From Candidatus Gracilibacteria bacterium CG2_30_37_12 (GTDB lineage: Bacteria > Patescibacteriota > Gracilibacteria > BD1-5 > UBA2023): 18,485 nucleotides of DNA. Every line of letters starts with the position of its first letter. Position 1 is the stretch's first letter. Below are positions 1 through 9,024 of this stretch, piece after piece. A model generated the notes under the pieces. That model saw only the letters and a list, made by a program, of their open reading frames with translations. It searched no databases and was not told the origin of the DNA. Where the stretch lies: the NCBI GenBank assembly GCA_001873165.1, contig MNYO01000048.1:1-18485 (forward strand), written 5' to 3'. A program made the position numbers and the translations under genes.

Positions 1-222
1 TATCCAGATCAGAAATCATCTATGGCGATATTAAACGTATATTTTTTAAGTGCTTGTATATTTTGGCATAATGGCAAAAAGTGTGTGGCTGTTTTGACTA
101 CTTCACCCCGCTTCCAGAGGGCAGATAAGGGGGTAAATTAGTCAAAAACAAGCCAAATTTAGCGAGAAATATAAAAGTTGATACTTGGGTGCCTTAGATA
201 AGAGAACAACTTGTATTTTTAA
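1..222. other. No convincing gene; left edge of window
   Basis: I see no supportable gene here. A short open stretch runs from the window edge to a TAG near position 141, with an ATG at 23, but it has no recognisable protein character and could be the tail of something outside the window. The main structure is the large inverted repeat at 87-154, described separately. Confidence 0.4.
87..154. repeat. Imperfect inverted repeat / large stem-loop
   Basis: The left arm (87-109) contains GTTTTGACTA and a run of C. The right arm (129-154) contains TAGTCAAAA and a run of G. Reversed and complemented, the arms match over about 23-26 positions with a few gaps and mismatches, around an apical loop of about 20 nt. 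It lies outside any convincing gene. It could be a strong RNA hairpin, a terminator for a gene left of the window, or a small mobile repeat. Confidence 0.5.
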
Positions 223-567
223 CCACACATAATTTTCTATTTAACCTCGGATGATGAGATTTCAGTTTTTGATGGAGATGAATTTAGATATGAAACCCAT
301 TCTTCTCGTCGGTGAGCAAGAGAAATAGCAATATTTCTCCCAAGAGATATTACTCGTGATTCATCTATTCAAAATGAACAAGTAGATCATCCAGTTATTC
401 ATGATAGTATTCCATTACATCAGAGGGAAATTCTATGACTCTATTTATGAGATAGAAGTGAAGAATTGTATTCTGGGATTCTTTCTTTATCTCATGAGAT
501 ACTTTGAAGAACTCTTCCGATAATATATCCCACATCAATATTTTGAGTCTATGAATTAAAACAATAA
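223..567 (+). pseudogene. ATG-less reading frame upstream of tyrS, probable gene remnant
   Basis: With TGA read as Gly, an open frame runs from after a TAA at 220-222 to a TAA at 565-567, giving up to 114 residues. It ends 20 nt before the tyrS ATG. The translation looks protein-like, with a charged N-terminal part, a middle with Asp-His-Pro-Val-Ile-His, and a C-terminal part rich in Leu, Tyr and Gly. It contains five in-frame TGA codons. There is no ATG anywhere in the frame, and only rare starts such as ATA or ATT are available near 229-232. I do not recognise the family. The likeliest reading is the 3' end of a decayed or frameshifted gene; a real gene with an unusual start is possible. 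Confidence 0.35.
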
Positions 568-587
568 TTATTAATATAATCATCATT

Positions 588-1796
588 ATGCCCCAAAAAA
601 AAGATATCCTTATACAAAACCTCCTTACCAAGGGGGTTTCTCGTATTATTGACCGAGAACATCTCGAAGAACAACTTCGATCAGATAAGAAACTCCGAAT
701 TAAGTTTGGAATCGATCCAACGGGTACAGTGGTTCATATCGGACATGCGGTTCCTATTCTGAAACTTCGTGCTTTTCAGGAACTTGGTCACCAGATTGTA
801 CTTATTATCGGAGATTCGACAGCACAAGTGGGAGATACCTCCGACAAAGATGCAGAACGTCCGATGCTGAAACGAGAAGAGACTCGCAAAAATGCCGAGA
901 ATTATCTCGCACAATTTGGGAAGATTCTTGATCTCTCAAAGTTGGAAGTTCACTACAATAGTGAATGGATGGATACGACGAACTTCAATACAGTCGGAGA
1001 ACTTGCCAAGAATTTCTCCGTTGCTGAGATGCTCGATCGAGACAATTTCTCCAAACGATTTAAGGCGGGGATTCGTATTTCGTTGCAAGAATTTCTCTAT
1101 CCGATTATGCAGGGTTGGGATAATGTACAAGTGAAGGCTGATGTGGAAGTAGGAGGAAATGACCAATATTTCAATCTGCTCGCAGGACGTCCACTTCAGG
1201 AAGTATACGGACAATCGAAACAAGCGATCATGACTTTTAATCTGATTGAAGGGACTGATGGTCGAAAGATGAGTAAAACTTATAAGAACTTCATTGGACT
1301 TTCTGATGCTCCGAACGATATGTTTGTGAAGATTATGGAGATAAAAGATGAACTTATTCTTCTATACTTTATCCATTGTACGACACTCTTGCTCTCAGAA
1401 ATAGAGCCTTATAAGGCTCGACTTCTTTCCGATGAAAATCCGAAGTATATAAAGATGGATCTAGCGAGTATTATCGTTTCACTCTATCATGGAGAAGAAG
1501 CGGCGATTGCTGGAAAAGTCTATTTTGAGAAAGTTCTGACGGATGGAATAGTACCGAGCGAAGAAGAAATTGAAAAAGCCTATTTGGATACAAAAGAAAT
1601 CGACCTTGGAAATCTTCTCAAAGAAATCAAGCTCTGTGCAACAACGGGGGATGTAAAAAATGCTCTTTCTGGTGGAAGTATTCGGGTGAACAATGAAGTT
1701 GTTTCGGATAGCAAGATGATGATTTCTCTTTCATCCGAAAAGGGAATACTTATTCAGATGGGAAAAAAGAAATTTCGAAATGTATTCCTGAAATAA
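588..1796 (+). CDS. tyrS: Tyrosyl-tRNA synthetase
   Basis: Cytoplasmic class I aminoacyl-tRNA synthetase that activates tyrosine with ATP and charges tRNA-Tyr. The 402-residue product has the Rossmann-fold catalytic domain with a perfect HIGH signature at residues 50-53, preceded by Phe-Gly-Ile-Asp-Pro-Thr-Gly. The KMSKT loop is at about 227-231. A C-terminal S4-type RNA-binding region (about 335-402) contains Ile-Arg-Val-Asn-Asn-Glu. The length is normal for bacterial TyrRS. The ATG at 588 starts directly on the conserved N-terminus; no Shine-Dalgarno sequence precedes it. It has no in-frame TGA, unlike most neighbours. I see no T-box leader upstream. Confidence 0.97.
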   Translation: MPQKKDILIQNLLTKGVSRIIDREHLEEQLRSDKKLRIKFGIDPTGTVVHIGHAVPILKLRAFQELGHQIVLIIGDSTAQVGDTSDKDAERPMLKREETRKNAENYLAQFGKILDLSKLEVHYNSEWMDTTNFNTVGELAKNFSVAEMLDRDNFSKRFKAGIRISLQEFLYPIMQGWDNVQVKADVEVGGNDQYFNLLAGRPLQEVYGQSKQAIMTFNLIEGTDGRKMSKTYKNFIGLSDAPNDMFVKIMEIKDELILLYFIHCTTLLLSEIEPYKARLLSDENPKYIKMDLASIIVSLYHGEEAAIAGKVYFEKVLTDGIVPSEEEIEKAYLDTKEIDLGNLLKEIKLCATTGDVKNALSGGSIRVNNEVVSDSKMMISLSSEKGILIQMGKKKFRNVFLK

Positions 1797-1866
1797 TAAT
1801 TTGTCATTCCAGAATTTTTCGGGTAATGAGAATCTCTTGTTCACTTAGATTTTTCGAAAAATGTCT

Positions 1867-1987
1867 GGCCCTAAAGGATTACCCTTCGTGGGAAAATCTA
1901 CCGATTATAAAGAACTGAGAAATTGAAAATTTTCTAAAACTTTTTTCATAAGCGGAAGATTCTCCCGAAGGCAGTCCTTTAGGGGCC
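1867..1987. repeat. Intergenic inverted repeat element
   Basis: The left arm (1867-1899) runs from GGCCCTAAAGG to AAAATCT. The right arm (1957-1987) runs from AGATTCTCCCG to TTTAGGGGCC. The arms are imperfect reverse complements over about 31 nt with a few mismatches and one or two gaps, around a spacer of roughly 57 nt. A short extra inverted repeat (CACGAA/TTTCGTG) follows on the right side. The element lies in the 285-nt gap after tyrS and may act as its terminator or be a palindromic mobile repeat. Nothing else is visible in this gap. Confidence 0.55.
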
Positions 1988-2081
1988 ACGAATATCCGAA
2001 TAAAGTTTCGTGATTCCAAAAAATATTGTAATCAAATATTCTCACAATGACAGTATTTTTATTTTTCTTATTATATTTTAT

Positions 2082-2285
2082 ATGACTCGTCGATACGGAT
2101 CATCTACTCCTGCTTGCCGGGAAGCATATGCAGAAACTTTGGAACAGTTTGACGTAGATAATACGAATACATTTACTCCTTGGGAAGAAAAAGTAAATCG
2201 AGAAATAGCAATCAGATTTGATGTTTCTGTAGAATTAAAAAAAGCAATTGCAGAACGTACTGCTGCATGACTTGGCAATAATTAA
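2082..2285 (+). CDS. Hypothetical small protein, 67 aa
   Basis: A small, soluble-looking charged protein with no transmembrane segment or signal peptide; I do not recognise a family. The start is the ATG at 2082, giving Met-Thr-Arg-Arg-Tyr-Gly. An in-frame upstream ATG at 2010 would add a hydrophobic, low-quality extension and is less likely. The frame reads through one TGA at 2268-2270 as Gly and ends at TAA 2283-2285. The C-terminal half is predicted helical, with an Arg/Glu/Lys/Ala pattern. It lies 23 nt before sufS on the same strand, so the two may be cotranscribed, but I have no functional link to Fe-S metabolism. Confidence 0.6.
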
Positions 2286-2308
2286 CTAATTTATAATTTA
2301 CATACCCT

Positions 2309-3535
2309 ATGTCTCTCCGTTCCCATTTCCCCATTTTTACTTATTATCCAGATCTCGTGTATTTGGATAATGCTTCGACGGCTCAGAAACCGAGTGTGGT
2401 GATAGAAGGGATGAAACATCATATGGAACAAGAATATGCGAATATTCACCGTGGTGCGTATAATCTTTCAGAAGCCTCCGAAGTTCTCTATCATGGCTCA
2501 AAGGAAGCAGTTATTTGACTTATCAATGCTCGTGAAACTTCCGAGATTTCATACAGTTATAATGCCACTTCCGCCATAAATATCCTCGTAACCTCCCTCA
2601 TTGCTTCTCTCGATTTAAAGAAGTGAGATAAAGTTCTCCTCTCTCGTGCAGAGCATCATGCGAATACAGTTCCATGGTTGATTGCCAAAAATACAACGGG
2701 AATCGAAGTGGAGTTTGTGGATCTTGATGTAGATTTTCAGTTGGATTTTGCAGATCTTGAAGCGAAACTTACTTCAAATGTTCGAGTGGTTTCATTGACT
2801 GCTGCATCGAATGTTACGGGAGCGGTTTTCGACCTCATACGAGTTCGAGATGTGATTCGTTCAAAAAATCCAGACAGTTTATTTATAGTCGATGGAAGTC
2901 AATGAGTTCCACATTTTCAAGTGGATGTACAAACTCTCGATATTGATTACATGGTATTTACTGGACATAAACTTATGTCCGACACAGGAATAGGGATTAT
3001 GTATGGAAAGAAGTCACTTCTGAAAAAACTTACTCCATCCATCGGTGGAGGTGGAGCAATCAATTGGGTTCGAGAGGATAGTTTTGCCCCCGCAGGGTTG
3101 CCATCCAGATTTGAACCAGGAACTCCTCATATTATCGGAGCAGGAAGCTTGCTTCGAGCCATTGAATTTATGGAATCTATTGGCGGATATAAGGAAATCG
3201 AACGAATCGAAAAAGATCTTGCTTCGTATACATTGAAAAAATGGCAAGAATTCAAAAAACAGTTTCCAGAAGTACGATTGATTGGATCAGAAAAAGAAGA
3301 GGGGAGAATAGGAGTATTTAGTTTCGTGACCGAGAAAATACACATTTCTGATCTCGCAGATGCTTTCGCTGACAGAGAAATTTGCGTGAGAGCGGGACAT
3401 CACTGTGCTGAACCACTTATGCAGAGTCAGTGAATTTCTGGAAGTATTCGAATGAGTTTATTTCTCTATAATACCCATGAAGACATTGACCGTTTTTTTG
3501 AAGTTTTTAAGGAGATATTATCTAGTGTGAGGTAG
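2309..3535 (+). CDS. sufS: Cysteine desulfurase SufS (class V aminotransferase fold)
   Basis: PLP-dependent enzyme that takes sulfur from L-cysteine, forms a persulfide on its own cysteine and hands it to a scaffold for Fe-S cluster assembly. Read with TGA as Gly it is a single 408-residue protein, close to the usual SufS length. The N-terminus has the typical Tyr-Leu-Asp-Asn-Ala-Ser-Thr. The PLP-binding lysine is Lys221 in Thr-Gly-His-Lys-Leu. The catalytic cysteine is Cys366 in Arg-Ala-Gly-His-His-Cys-Ala-Glu-Pro, and the C-terminus has the family's Tyr-Asn-Thr. Four TGA codons (2516, 2624, 2903, 3431) fall in loops where SufS proteins carry Gly or a small residue, for example Asp-Gly-Ser-Gln-[TGA]-Val-Pro-His. 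The sufU-like gene lies 222 nt downstream, giving a SufS/SufU pair; no sufB, C or D is in the window. Confidence 0.96.
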
Positions 3536-3560
3536 TGAAATAAAGAAAGAATGACGACAT

Positions 3561-3712
3561 TGTCATTTCGAGCGAAGTCGAGAAATCGCTTTATATCAAT
3601 ATTATGACGTTGTTCTTAAAGAAATTACAGAGTGTAAATGTTCCAGAGTTTGGAAAACTTCGTTTCAAATGTCGCGACCAAAAGAGATTCCTCGACTTCG
3701 CTCGGGATGACA
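3561..3712. repeat. MITE-like inverted repeat between sufS and sufU
   Basis: Two 27-nt arms (3561-3587 and 3686-3712) are reverse complements at 24 of 27 positions, with the shared core CGAGCGAAGTCGAG. They flank a 98-nt centre with no gene. This layout looks like a small non-autonomous insertion or an interspersed palindromic repeat placed between two genes of one pathway. Transcribed, it would fold into a long hairpin that could weaken readthrough from sufS into sufU or stabilise the sufS 3' end. I cannot see target-site duplications with confidence. Confidence 0.7.
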
Positions 3713-3757
3713 TACCTTTACTCCTTATTCTTTTTCACTAAAATAAACCCTATAATT

Positions 3758-4174
3758 ATGTCGCAACAAATATACTCAGAAATATTTCTCGAATATGCAA
3801 AAAATCCCCCAAATAAGGGGATTTTGGCAAATGCGACTATTAAACATTTTGAAGAGAATCGGAATTGTGGTGACGCTCTGACAGTATATTTAAGACTGGA
3901 TAATACTGGTACGATTCTTGATTTTTCTTTTGATGGGAATACGGCAATTATAACAACCGCCTGCACGAGTATATTTGGAGAATCCATTCTCGGTATGAAT
4001 ATGAGTGAGATTCTAACAATGAATATAGAAACTATCCGAGAAATGATTGGATTTCAAGTATCTTCTCGCCGTAAACAGGCGAGTGTCTTAGGATTACTCG
4101 CAACTCGCAATGCAATTCATACATATTATTCAGATGGAATCGTCGATGATTTTAGTGACGTATTGATAGATTAA
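3758..4174 (+). CDS. sufU: SufU/IscU-like Fe-S assembly scaffold, third Cys replaced
   Basis: A 138-residue NifU-N-domain protein, the expected partner that accepts sulfur from SufS. The start is the ATG at 3758, giving the family-typical Met-Ser-Gln-Gln-Ile-Tyr-Ser-Glu. Two of the three conserved metal/sulfur ligand sites are present: Asn-Cys-Gly-Asp with Cys37 and Asp39, and Thr-Ala-Cys-Thr-Ser with Cys69. In most IscU/SufU proteins the third cysteine comes in a basic motif before a helix. Here the corresponding segment, Arg-Arg-Lys-Gln-Ala-Ser-Val-Leu (about 104-111), has Gln107 at that place and no cysteine. The protein is also a little shorter than typical SufU. It contains no in-frame TGA. 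Its stop lies 17 nt from the convergent PBP stop. The family assignment is firm; whether it still works as a classical scaffold is uncertain. Confidence 0.87.
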   Translation: MSQQIYSEIFLEYAKNPPNKGILANATIKHFEENRNCGDALTVYLRLDNTGTILDFSFDGNTAIITTACTSIFGESILGMNMSEILTMNIETIREMIGFQVSSRRKQASVLGLLATRNAIHTYYSDGIVDDFSDVLID

Positions 4175-4191
4175 AAAATCGCTGTATATTA

Positions 4192-6504
4192 TTATTTCGT
4201 ATTACTCGGGATTCCATAATAATTAAAAAGATATTTTGCGATCTTGGAAAATACTGCTGAAGAGGTCGTTTCTGAATATTGTGCGGTACGAGGTCGTTCT
4301 ATTTTGACGATCATAACAAACTTTGGGTTAGATGCTGGAGCAAATCCTCCGTAAGAAGTAATTGTATGTCCGGCTTCTCCGATTTCGTAGGCTCCTTTTG
4401 CCGCAATCTGGGAAGTTCCTGTTTTTCCGGCAACATCATATCCGTCTACTCATCATTTCTTCGCGAACCCTATTTTTGCTCCCTCGGTAAGCATGGCGAT
4501 AATCTTTTTGGAAGTATCTTCTTTAATAACACGACGAAGAGGGTTTGGGGTATTTTTCACCACGGTTCCATCTGCGAGAGTGAGACTATCGACGATGTAT
4601 GGTTGCATATAAATTCCCCCATTTGCTAGGGTAGAATAAGCTGTTGCCATTTGGAGAACAGTTGCTGTAATACCTTGTCCAAATGCCATGGTAAAGAGTT
4701 TTGCACGAGACCATTTTTCATAGGGATCTATCTTCCTAAAAGTTTCTCCCTCGAGGGTGATATTGGATTTTTGTCCAAAACCGAAGTCATTGATATATTT
4801 ATAAAAAAGAGATTTCCCTATTTTTTGTACGATATCGATCATCCCGACATTACAGCTCCAGTCGAGAGCATGTGCATAGGTATGAAGACCGATACATTCA
4901 TTGGAAACGTTTTTGATTTTGTATTGGTCGATTTCCGCATATCCTTTATCGGTATACGTATCAGATGGTTTTATATCGCCCGTATCGATGGCAATTGCAA
5001 CTGTGACTGCCTTGAACACAGAACCTGGTTCATAGAGTGCACTTACTGGATCGGCTTCATACGTTCCTGGTCCGAACATATTTTTGTACTTATATTTTGG
5101 AATAGCCCTGTTATCAATCTCCGCCTCTGTGGCTGCACGGAGAGAAATCTTTTTCTTTGCTACCATAGTAGGAGATCATTTTTCTGAGTCTTCTATGAAG
5201 AGTGGTACTCCGAGGAGATCAAAAGAGGGGATGGGGTATTTCGCATAACTTACTTTCTCTATTTCATAGACTTCTCCAAAATTATTGGGGTCGAAATCTG
5301 GATAGGTGACCATAGCGATAATTGCCCCCGTTTTTGGATCCATAATAACAACAGAGCCTTTATTAGCACGGAATTCTTTTACCCCATCGGCAAGTATTTT
5401 GGTGACTTCTTTTTGAATATTTCTATCGATAGTAAGTTTGATATCGGTTCCATTGACCATCTTTTTCTCTCCAAGGTCAAATGATCCAATAGTTCGTCCA
5501 GAGATATCTTTTTTGGCAATACGTGCCCCCTCTTTTCCTTTGAGTTCCTCGTTGAAATATCCTTCTATTCCGTATTTCCCTTCATTGGCGTTATCCACGA
5601 AACCGACAATCTGACCACCCATATTTTTCTCGGGATAGAATCTGGTCGGATTGGCTTCGAGTATGAAAAAATGATAAATACTTTCAGAATCGAGCATACG
5701 ACCCTGAGCGATGTTTATCTTTTCCGCTTGGATGCGATTATCGATCATATCACGAGTAGAAAGACCCATTTTTCGGATGATTTTGATATACCGAGTGGTA
5801 CGATTGGAAAGTTTAAAATCGAGCTCATTTTTGGAAAGTGCCAATATTCCCATGAGTTTTGTGGTCATCTCATCTTTATTTTCTATCTTGGTTGGATCAA
5901 CATAGAGACTATTATTGATAATACTAAAAGAGCTATCTGTTCCAGTAGTAAGTGGTTCAAGTTCACTGATTTCTTTTTTGCTCAGGTTTTCTTTTACGAT
6001 GACAGAATCGATAAATTCCTTGGCAATTTTCTGGTGAATTTCTTCGCGTATTTTATTTTTTATGACAATATCATTCATAATCAAATCTCCTTCCTCATCT
6101 TGCTTCAGATAATCAAGAATATTATCCATACAATGTTCTTCTGGAAGTTTGGAACAGAGTTCTTCATAGATGAGATCTGCTAAAAATACCTCCAACTTCT
6201 CTTTGGATCCTATTTCTTTCGGATCGATTGCGAGATCAGAGAGATCAGTACTCGTGGCAAAAACTCCTGCAGGCTCATTATTAGAAGAGATAGTCCCGCG
6301 TGAAACAGGATTTTTTACGGTCACGACTTGTTGTTTGTCTGCCAGACTTTTGTAGTAAGTATATTCTAAAACGGTATATTTAAATGTTGTCCAGATGATG
6401 AGGATGGCAAATAAAATAAAACCGAAAAATACCATACGAACCCGATCGATATGGGAAAATTGTATGATCAAAAAATTTATGAGATGAATGAGTTTTTTTT
6501 GCAT
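4192..6504 (-). CDS. Class B penicillin-binding protein (FtsI/PBP2-type transpeptidase)
   Basis: Membrane-anchored DD-transpeptidase that cross-links peptidoglycan for division or elongation. Read with TGA as Gly it is one 770-residue protein, longer than the roughly 550-700 usual for class B PBPs. A short cytoplasmic N-terminus is followed by one transmembrane helix (about 22-46). The dimerisation/pedestal region has Ser-Arg-Gly-Thr-Ile near 68-72. The transpeptidase domain carries all three catalytic motifs: SxxK as Ser-Val-Phe-Lys at 495-498, SxN as Ser-Cys-Asn at 550-552, and Lys-Thr-Gly at 694-696. The extra length is a charged helical segment around residues 95-215. TGA codons occur at 5176-5178 and as a tandem pair at 4450-4455, just before the KTG motif. 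The gene follows the PriA-like gene on the same strand after 109 nt. FtsI and PBP2 roles cannot be separated from sequence alone. Confidence 0.95.
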
Positions 6505-6613
6505 TTTCTAAATGAATAATTGAATATATTGGGTGGAGTTTTTTTATTCTAAACTCTATTGAAATTACCATTTCATGAAGAGCTTCCTTTATTTTGATCG
6601 GAAGGACAATATA

Positions 6614-7633
6614 TTATTTTTCTGTTCGTATATATGTTCCAGTATGGAGAAAGTACATACTTTCGATACTGGGAAGTGTGGAAAGTATCGTTATATTAAA
6701 ATCACTGAATGAAGACATTTTCCTGAGGATTTCTAAGTGTTTGTAGATGTGATTAAATCGCATCGCAGTCTTATGAAGAGCATCTTCTATGTAGAGGATA
6801 TTTTCATAGTGAGACAGATTATAGTAAAGAATGCGTCTGGTTCAAATAATTATATTTTTTTCTCCATTGTAGACCGAAAAGTACGCCTTATGTTTTTTGG
6901 TTTCGGTCAATGCATCTGGGATGACGAGTATATTTTCATCTACAGGAAAGCTCTTTATATACGCATTAATAGCGAAATCATCAGGAAATATAATGATAAA
7001 ACGTGGAATAACTTCAATATTTGCATTCAAATCCTGTGCTCCTCATTCTCCGTACAGGTCGTACGGTTCATTTCGGTGCGCAATTTTCATACAAATCTCA
7101 TCGTTCTTTCACATTTCTGGAAGATAAGTTTTGAGCGAGTTATTATTTCATTTTGTAATAAAGTTTCCTTTGATATGTTTTTGTATAATCTCAAAAAATG
7201 GAACGTCGCTTGTATGGTGATAAAACTGAATAGGATTTTTATTTCCTATTTGGAGCTTTTTCTCGGGTCAAATATATGAATTATTCAACGCGATAAAATC
7301 TTTTTTCTCCAAATATCGGACCAAGGTTTTTGAGAGAAAAAGCGAGAGAATTTGGTGAGCGTGAACAAAATAATAAGATGCACACTCAAACAGAGTTTGT
7401 ATTTGATACGGTGCGAGTAAGGGAATACTGGTAATAACTCGTACGATAGATTTGGGATTTTCGGGAATTTGAGAACTTGAGAGATTGGTTACGATGGCAT
7501 AATCCACAGCATTACGAAAAGGAACTTCCACGAGACACCCAATATGGATGCAATTTATAAGTTCTTCTCTCGCATAATATGTGAGTCATTTATCATCGAT
7601 GGATCCACCAAAAGGTATAACTTCTATAAACAC
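6614..7633 (-). CDS. PriA-like protein, N-terminal half with degenerate helicase lobe
   Basis: PriA is the replication-restart protein that binds forked DNA and loads the replicative helicase. With TGA as Gly this strand gives a single frame of about 339 residues (GTG start at 7633; open upstream to about 7654, so the start is uncertain). The N-terminal part resembles the PriA 3'-end-binding domain, with Gly-Cys-Leu-Val-Glu-Val-Pro-Phe. Further on, Ile-Ile-Ile-Gly-Thr-Arg-Arg (Gly264 from TGA) matches PriA Ile-Gly-Thr-Arg-Ser. A later Ser-Thr-Leu-Pro-Ser-Ile-Glu-Ser matches PriA Ser-Ala-Thr-Pro-Ser-Leu-Glu-Ser. There is no Walker A lysine motif, the DEEH box reads Ile-Glu-Asp-Ala, the zinc cysteines and the second helicase lobe are absent, and the frame ends cleanly at TAA. 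It has six in-frame TGA codons (7586, 7268, 7148, 7109, 7043, 6842). It is probably a helicase-dead PriA relative. Confidence 0.72.
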
Positions 7634-7722
7634 GAGTTTTGTATAAAAAGGGATATTTTACTTTATGAAACATTTACAATATCGGAAAAAATAAATATAT
7701 ATTTATTTTTTCTTGAGAACAG

Positions 7723-7728
7723 TATAAT
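7723..7728 (+). promoter_or_regulatory. Perfect -10 box for the MFS gene
   Basis: TATAAT at 7723-7728 lies in the 110-nt divergent region between the PriA-like gene and the transporter. I find no good -35 hexamer at 16-18 nt upstream. A transcript from here would start near 7735, so it would have about 115 nt of leader before the ATG at 7852, or would be nearly leaderless for the ATG at 7744. Confidence 0.45.
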
Positions 7729-7851
7729 ATTTTTTTTCATACTATGAAAAAAACCGAAAAATACAAAATAAAGTTTTCTATTCTTTTTGAGTGGTATTTT
7801 CTATTTTTTTCTCTATACTCCGCTATTATTCATAGTTACTATTTTTCTCAA

Positions 7852-9006
7852 ATGTCATCGAAAAAATTTTCTCTTCCTATTATTCTCCTAACGATCCTTC
7901 TAGATATTATCGGGTTTGGACTTATTATCCCATCATTGCCATTTATTATACGAGGATTCGGACTCGGAGAGCATTGGGTAGGGATTACTTTTGCGACATT
8001 TTCCATCGGGATGTTTCTCGGGGGAATAGTTTTTGGACGACTTTCCGATATGTATGGTCGTAAACACATCCTCATGATGACCTCTTTTCTTAATATGATT
8101 GGATATATATTCTTCGCTTTTGCGGGAAATATTTGGTTTTTTATGTTTGCACGATTTCTCTCGGGACTCGGAGGTGCTGGTATGGCGATAGGGCAGGCAT
8201 ATATTTCTGATATATCTACCCCAGGAGATCGGACGAAAAATCTCGGGATGACTGGTGCGATGTTCGGAATCGGTTTCACTATCGGTCCAGTACTTGGCGG
8301 ACTATTTGGAAATGGATCCCATTTGATTCTTGGACTTGCTGCCGCGGTAATCATATTTCTCAATTTTCTTATTATCGCATTCTTCCTACCAGATATAAAA
8401 AATAAACATCTGGAGGTAAGTGAAGAATCTGTTTCTCCTATGGATTTTCATCATCATAAGAAACAGATTTATATACTTTTTACTTTAACTTTTCTGCTCT
8501 CAATTGGATTTTCAGCAATGCAAACAACTTTCCCTCTTTTACTTGCGGATCGTTTTTCTTTCCATGAAAAGGAGATTTGATACTTGTTCGGATTTATAGG
8601 AATTATTGCGATAATCTATCAAGGTTTTTTAATAAAATATGTTCGTAAAATTCTCGATGAAAGAGGGATGATACTTTTTTGATTTAGTGCGCTCATTCTC
8701 TCTTTTTCATTGTTTGCAGTAAATCCATTTTTTCTTGGAATTTTTGTCATTGCACTTTTCCCGCTTGGACAGGGAAGTATCAATCCTGCGATTGGCTCAC
8801 TCCATGCACATTATGCAGGAAAAGAGGTTGGGAAAGCACTCGGAACCAATGCTTCTATGTTGAGTCTCGGAAATATCGTCTGACCATTTCTTGCAGGATA
8901 TTTCTACTTGATCTGGAATGGAGCCCCTTATATCGTTGCGAGTATTTTCTTCCTCATTGCTTTTCTTTTTGTATTTTTTGGACTCCGAAATGTAGAGAAA
9001 AGATAA
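7852..9006 (+). CDS. MFS transporter, TetA/DHA1-type drug:H+ antiporter family
   Basis: Inner-membrane protein with about 12 transmembrane helices that probably exports a small molecule or drug in exchange for protons; the substrate is not predictable. From the ATG at 7852 it is 384 residues, and its first helix (Leu-Leu-Thr-Ile-Leu-Leu-Asp) matches the TetA N-terminus. The loop 2-3 signature of MFS antiporters reads Gly-Arg-Leu-Ser-Asp-Met-Tyr-Gly-Arg-Lys. The antiporter motif C region in TM5 reads Gly-Phe-Thr-Ile-Gly-Pro-Val-Leu-Gly-Gly. Three TGA codons (8578, 8680, 8881) are read as Gly; the last gives Ile-Val-Gly-Pro in a late helix. An in-frame ATG at 7744 would add 36 residues with an extra hydrophobic stretch, which does not fit the family, so I prefer 7852. 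A strong terminator follows 18 nt after the stop. Confidence 0.92.
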
Positions 9007-9024
9007 TGGATTTTTCTTATCAGT

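Noticed and set aside
2309..3535. sufS as a pseudogene broken by four stop codons
   Set aside because: All breaks are TGA, the frame never shifts, all catalytic residues are kept, and the same pattern is seen in most other genes. Recoding explains it.
5671..6183. Plus-strand 170-residue open frame, and similar ones at 4279-4629 and 4651-5187
   Set aside because: They are antisense to the penicillin-binding protein, whose frame, motifs and length are convincing.
6737..7279. Plus-strand 180-residue open frame
   Set aside because: It lies opposite the PriA-like gene, has no recognisable family, and disappears as a need once the minus strand is read with TGA as Gly.
7744..7851. Longer N-terminus of the MFS transporter from the ATG at 7744
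   Set aside because: It adds 36 residues with an extra hydrophobic stretch not seen in TetA-type transporters; the ATG at 7852 fits the family start. It remains possible because the -10 box lies just upstream of 7744.
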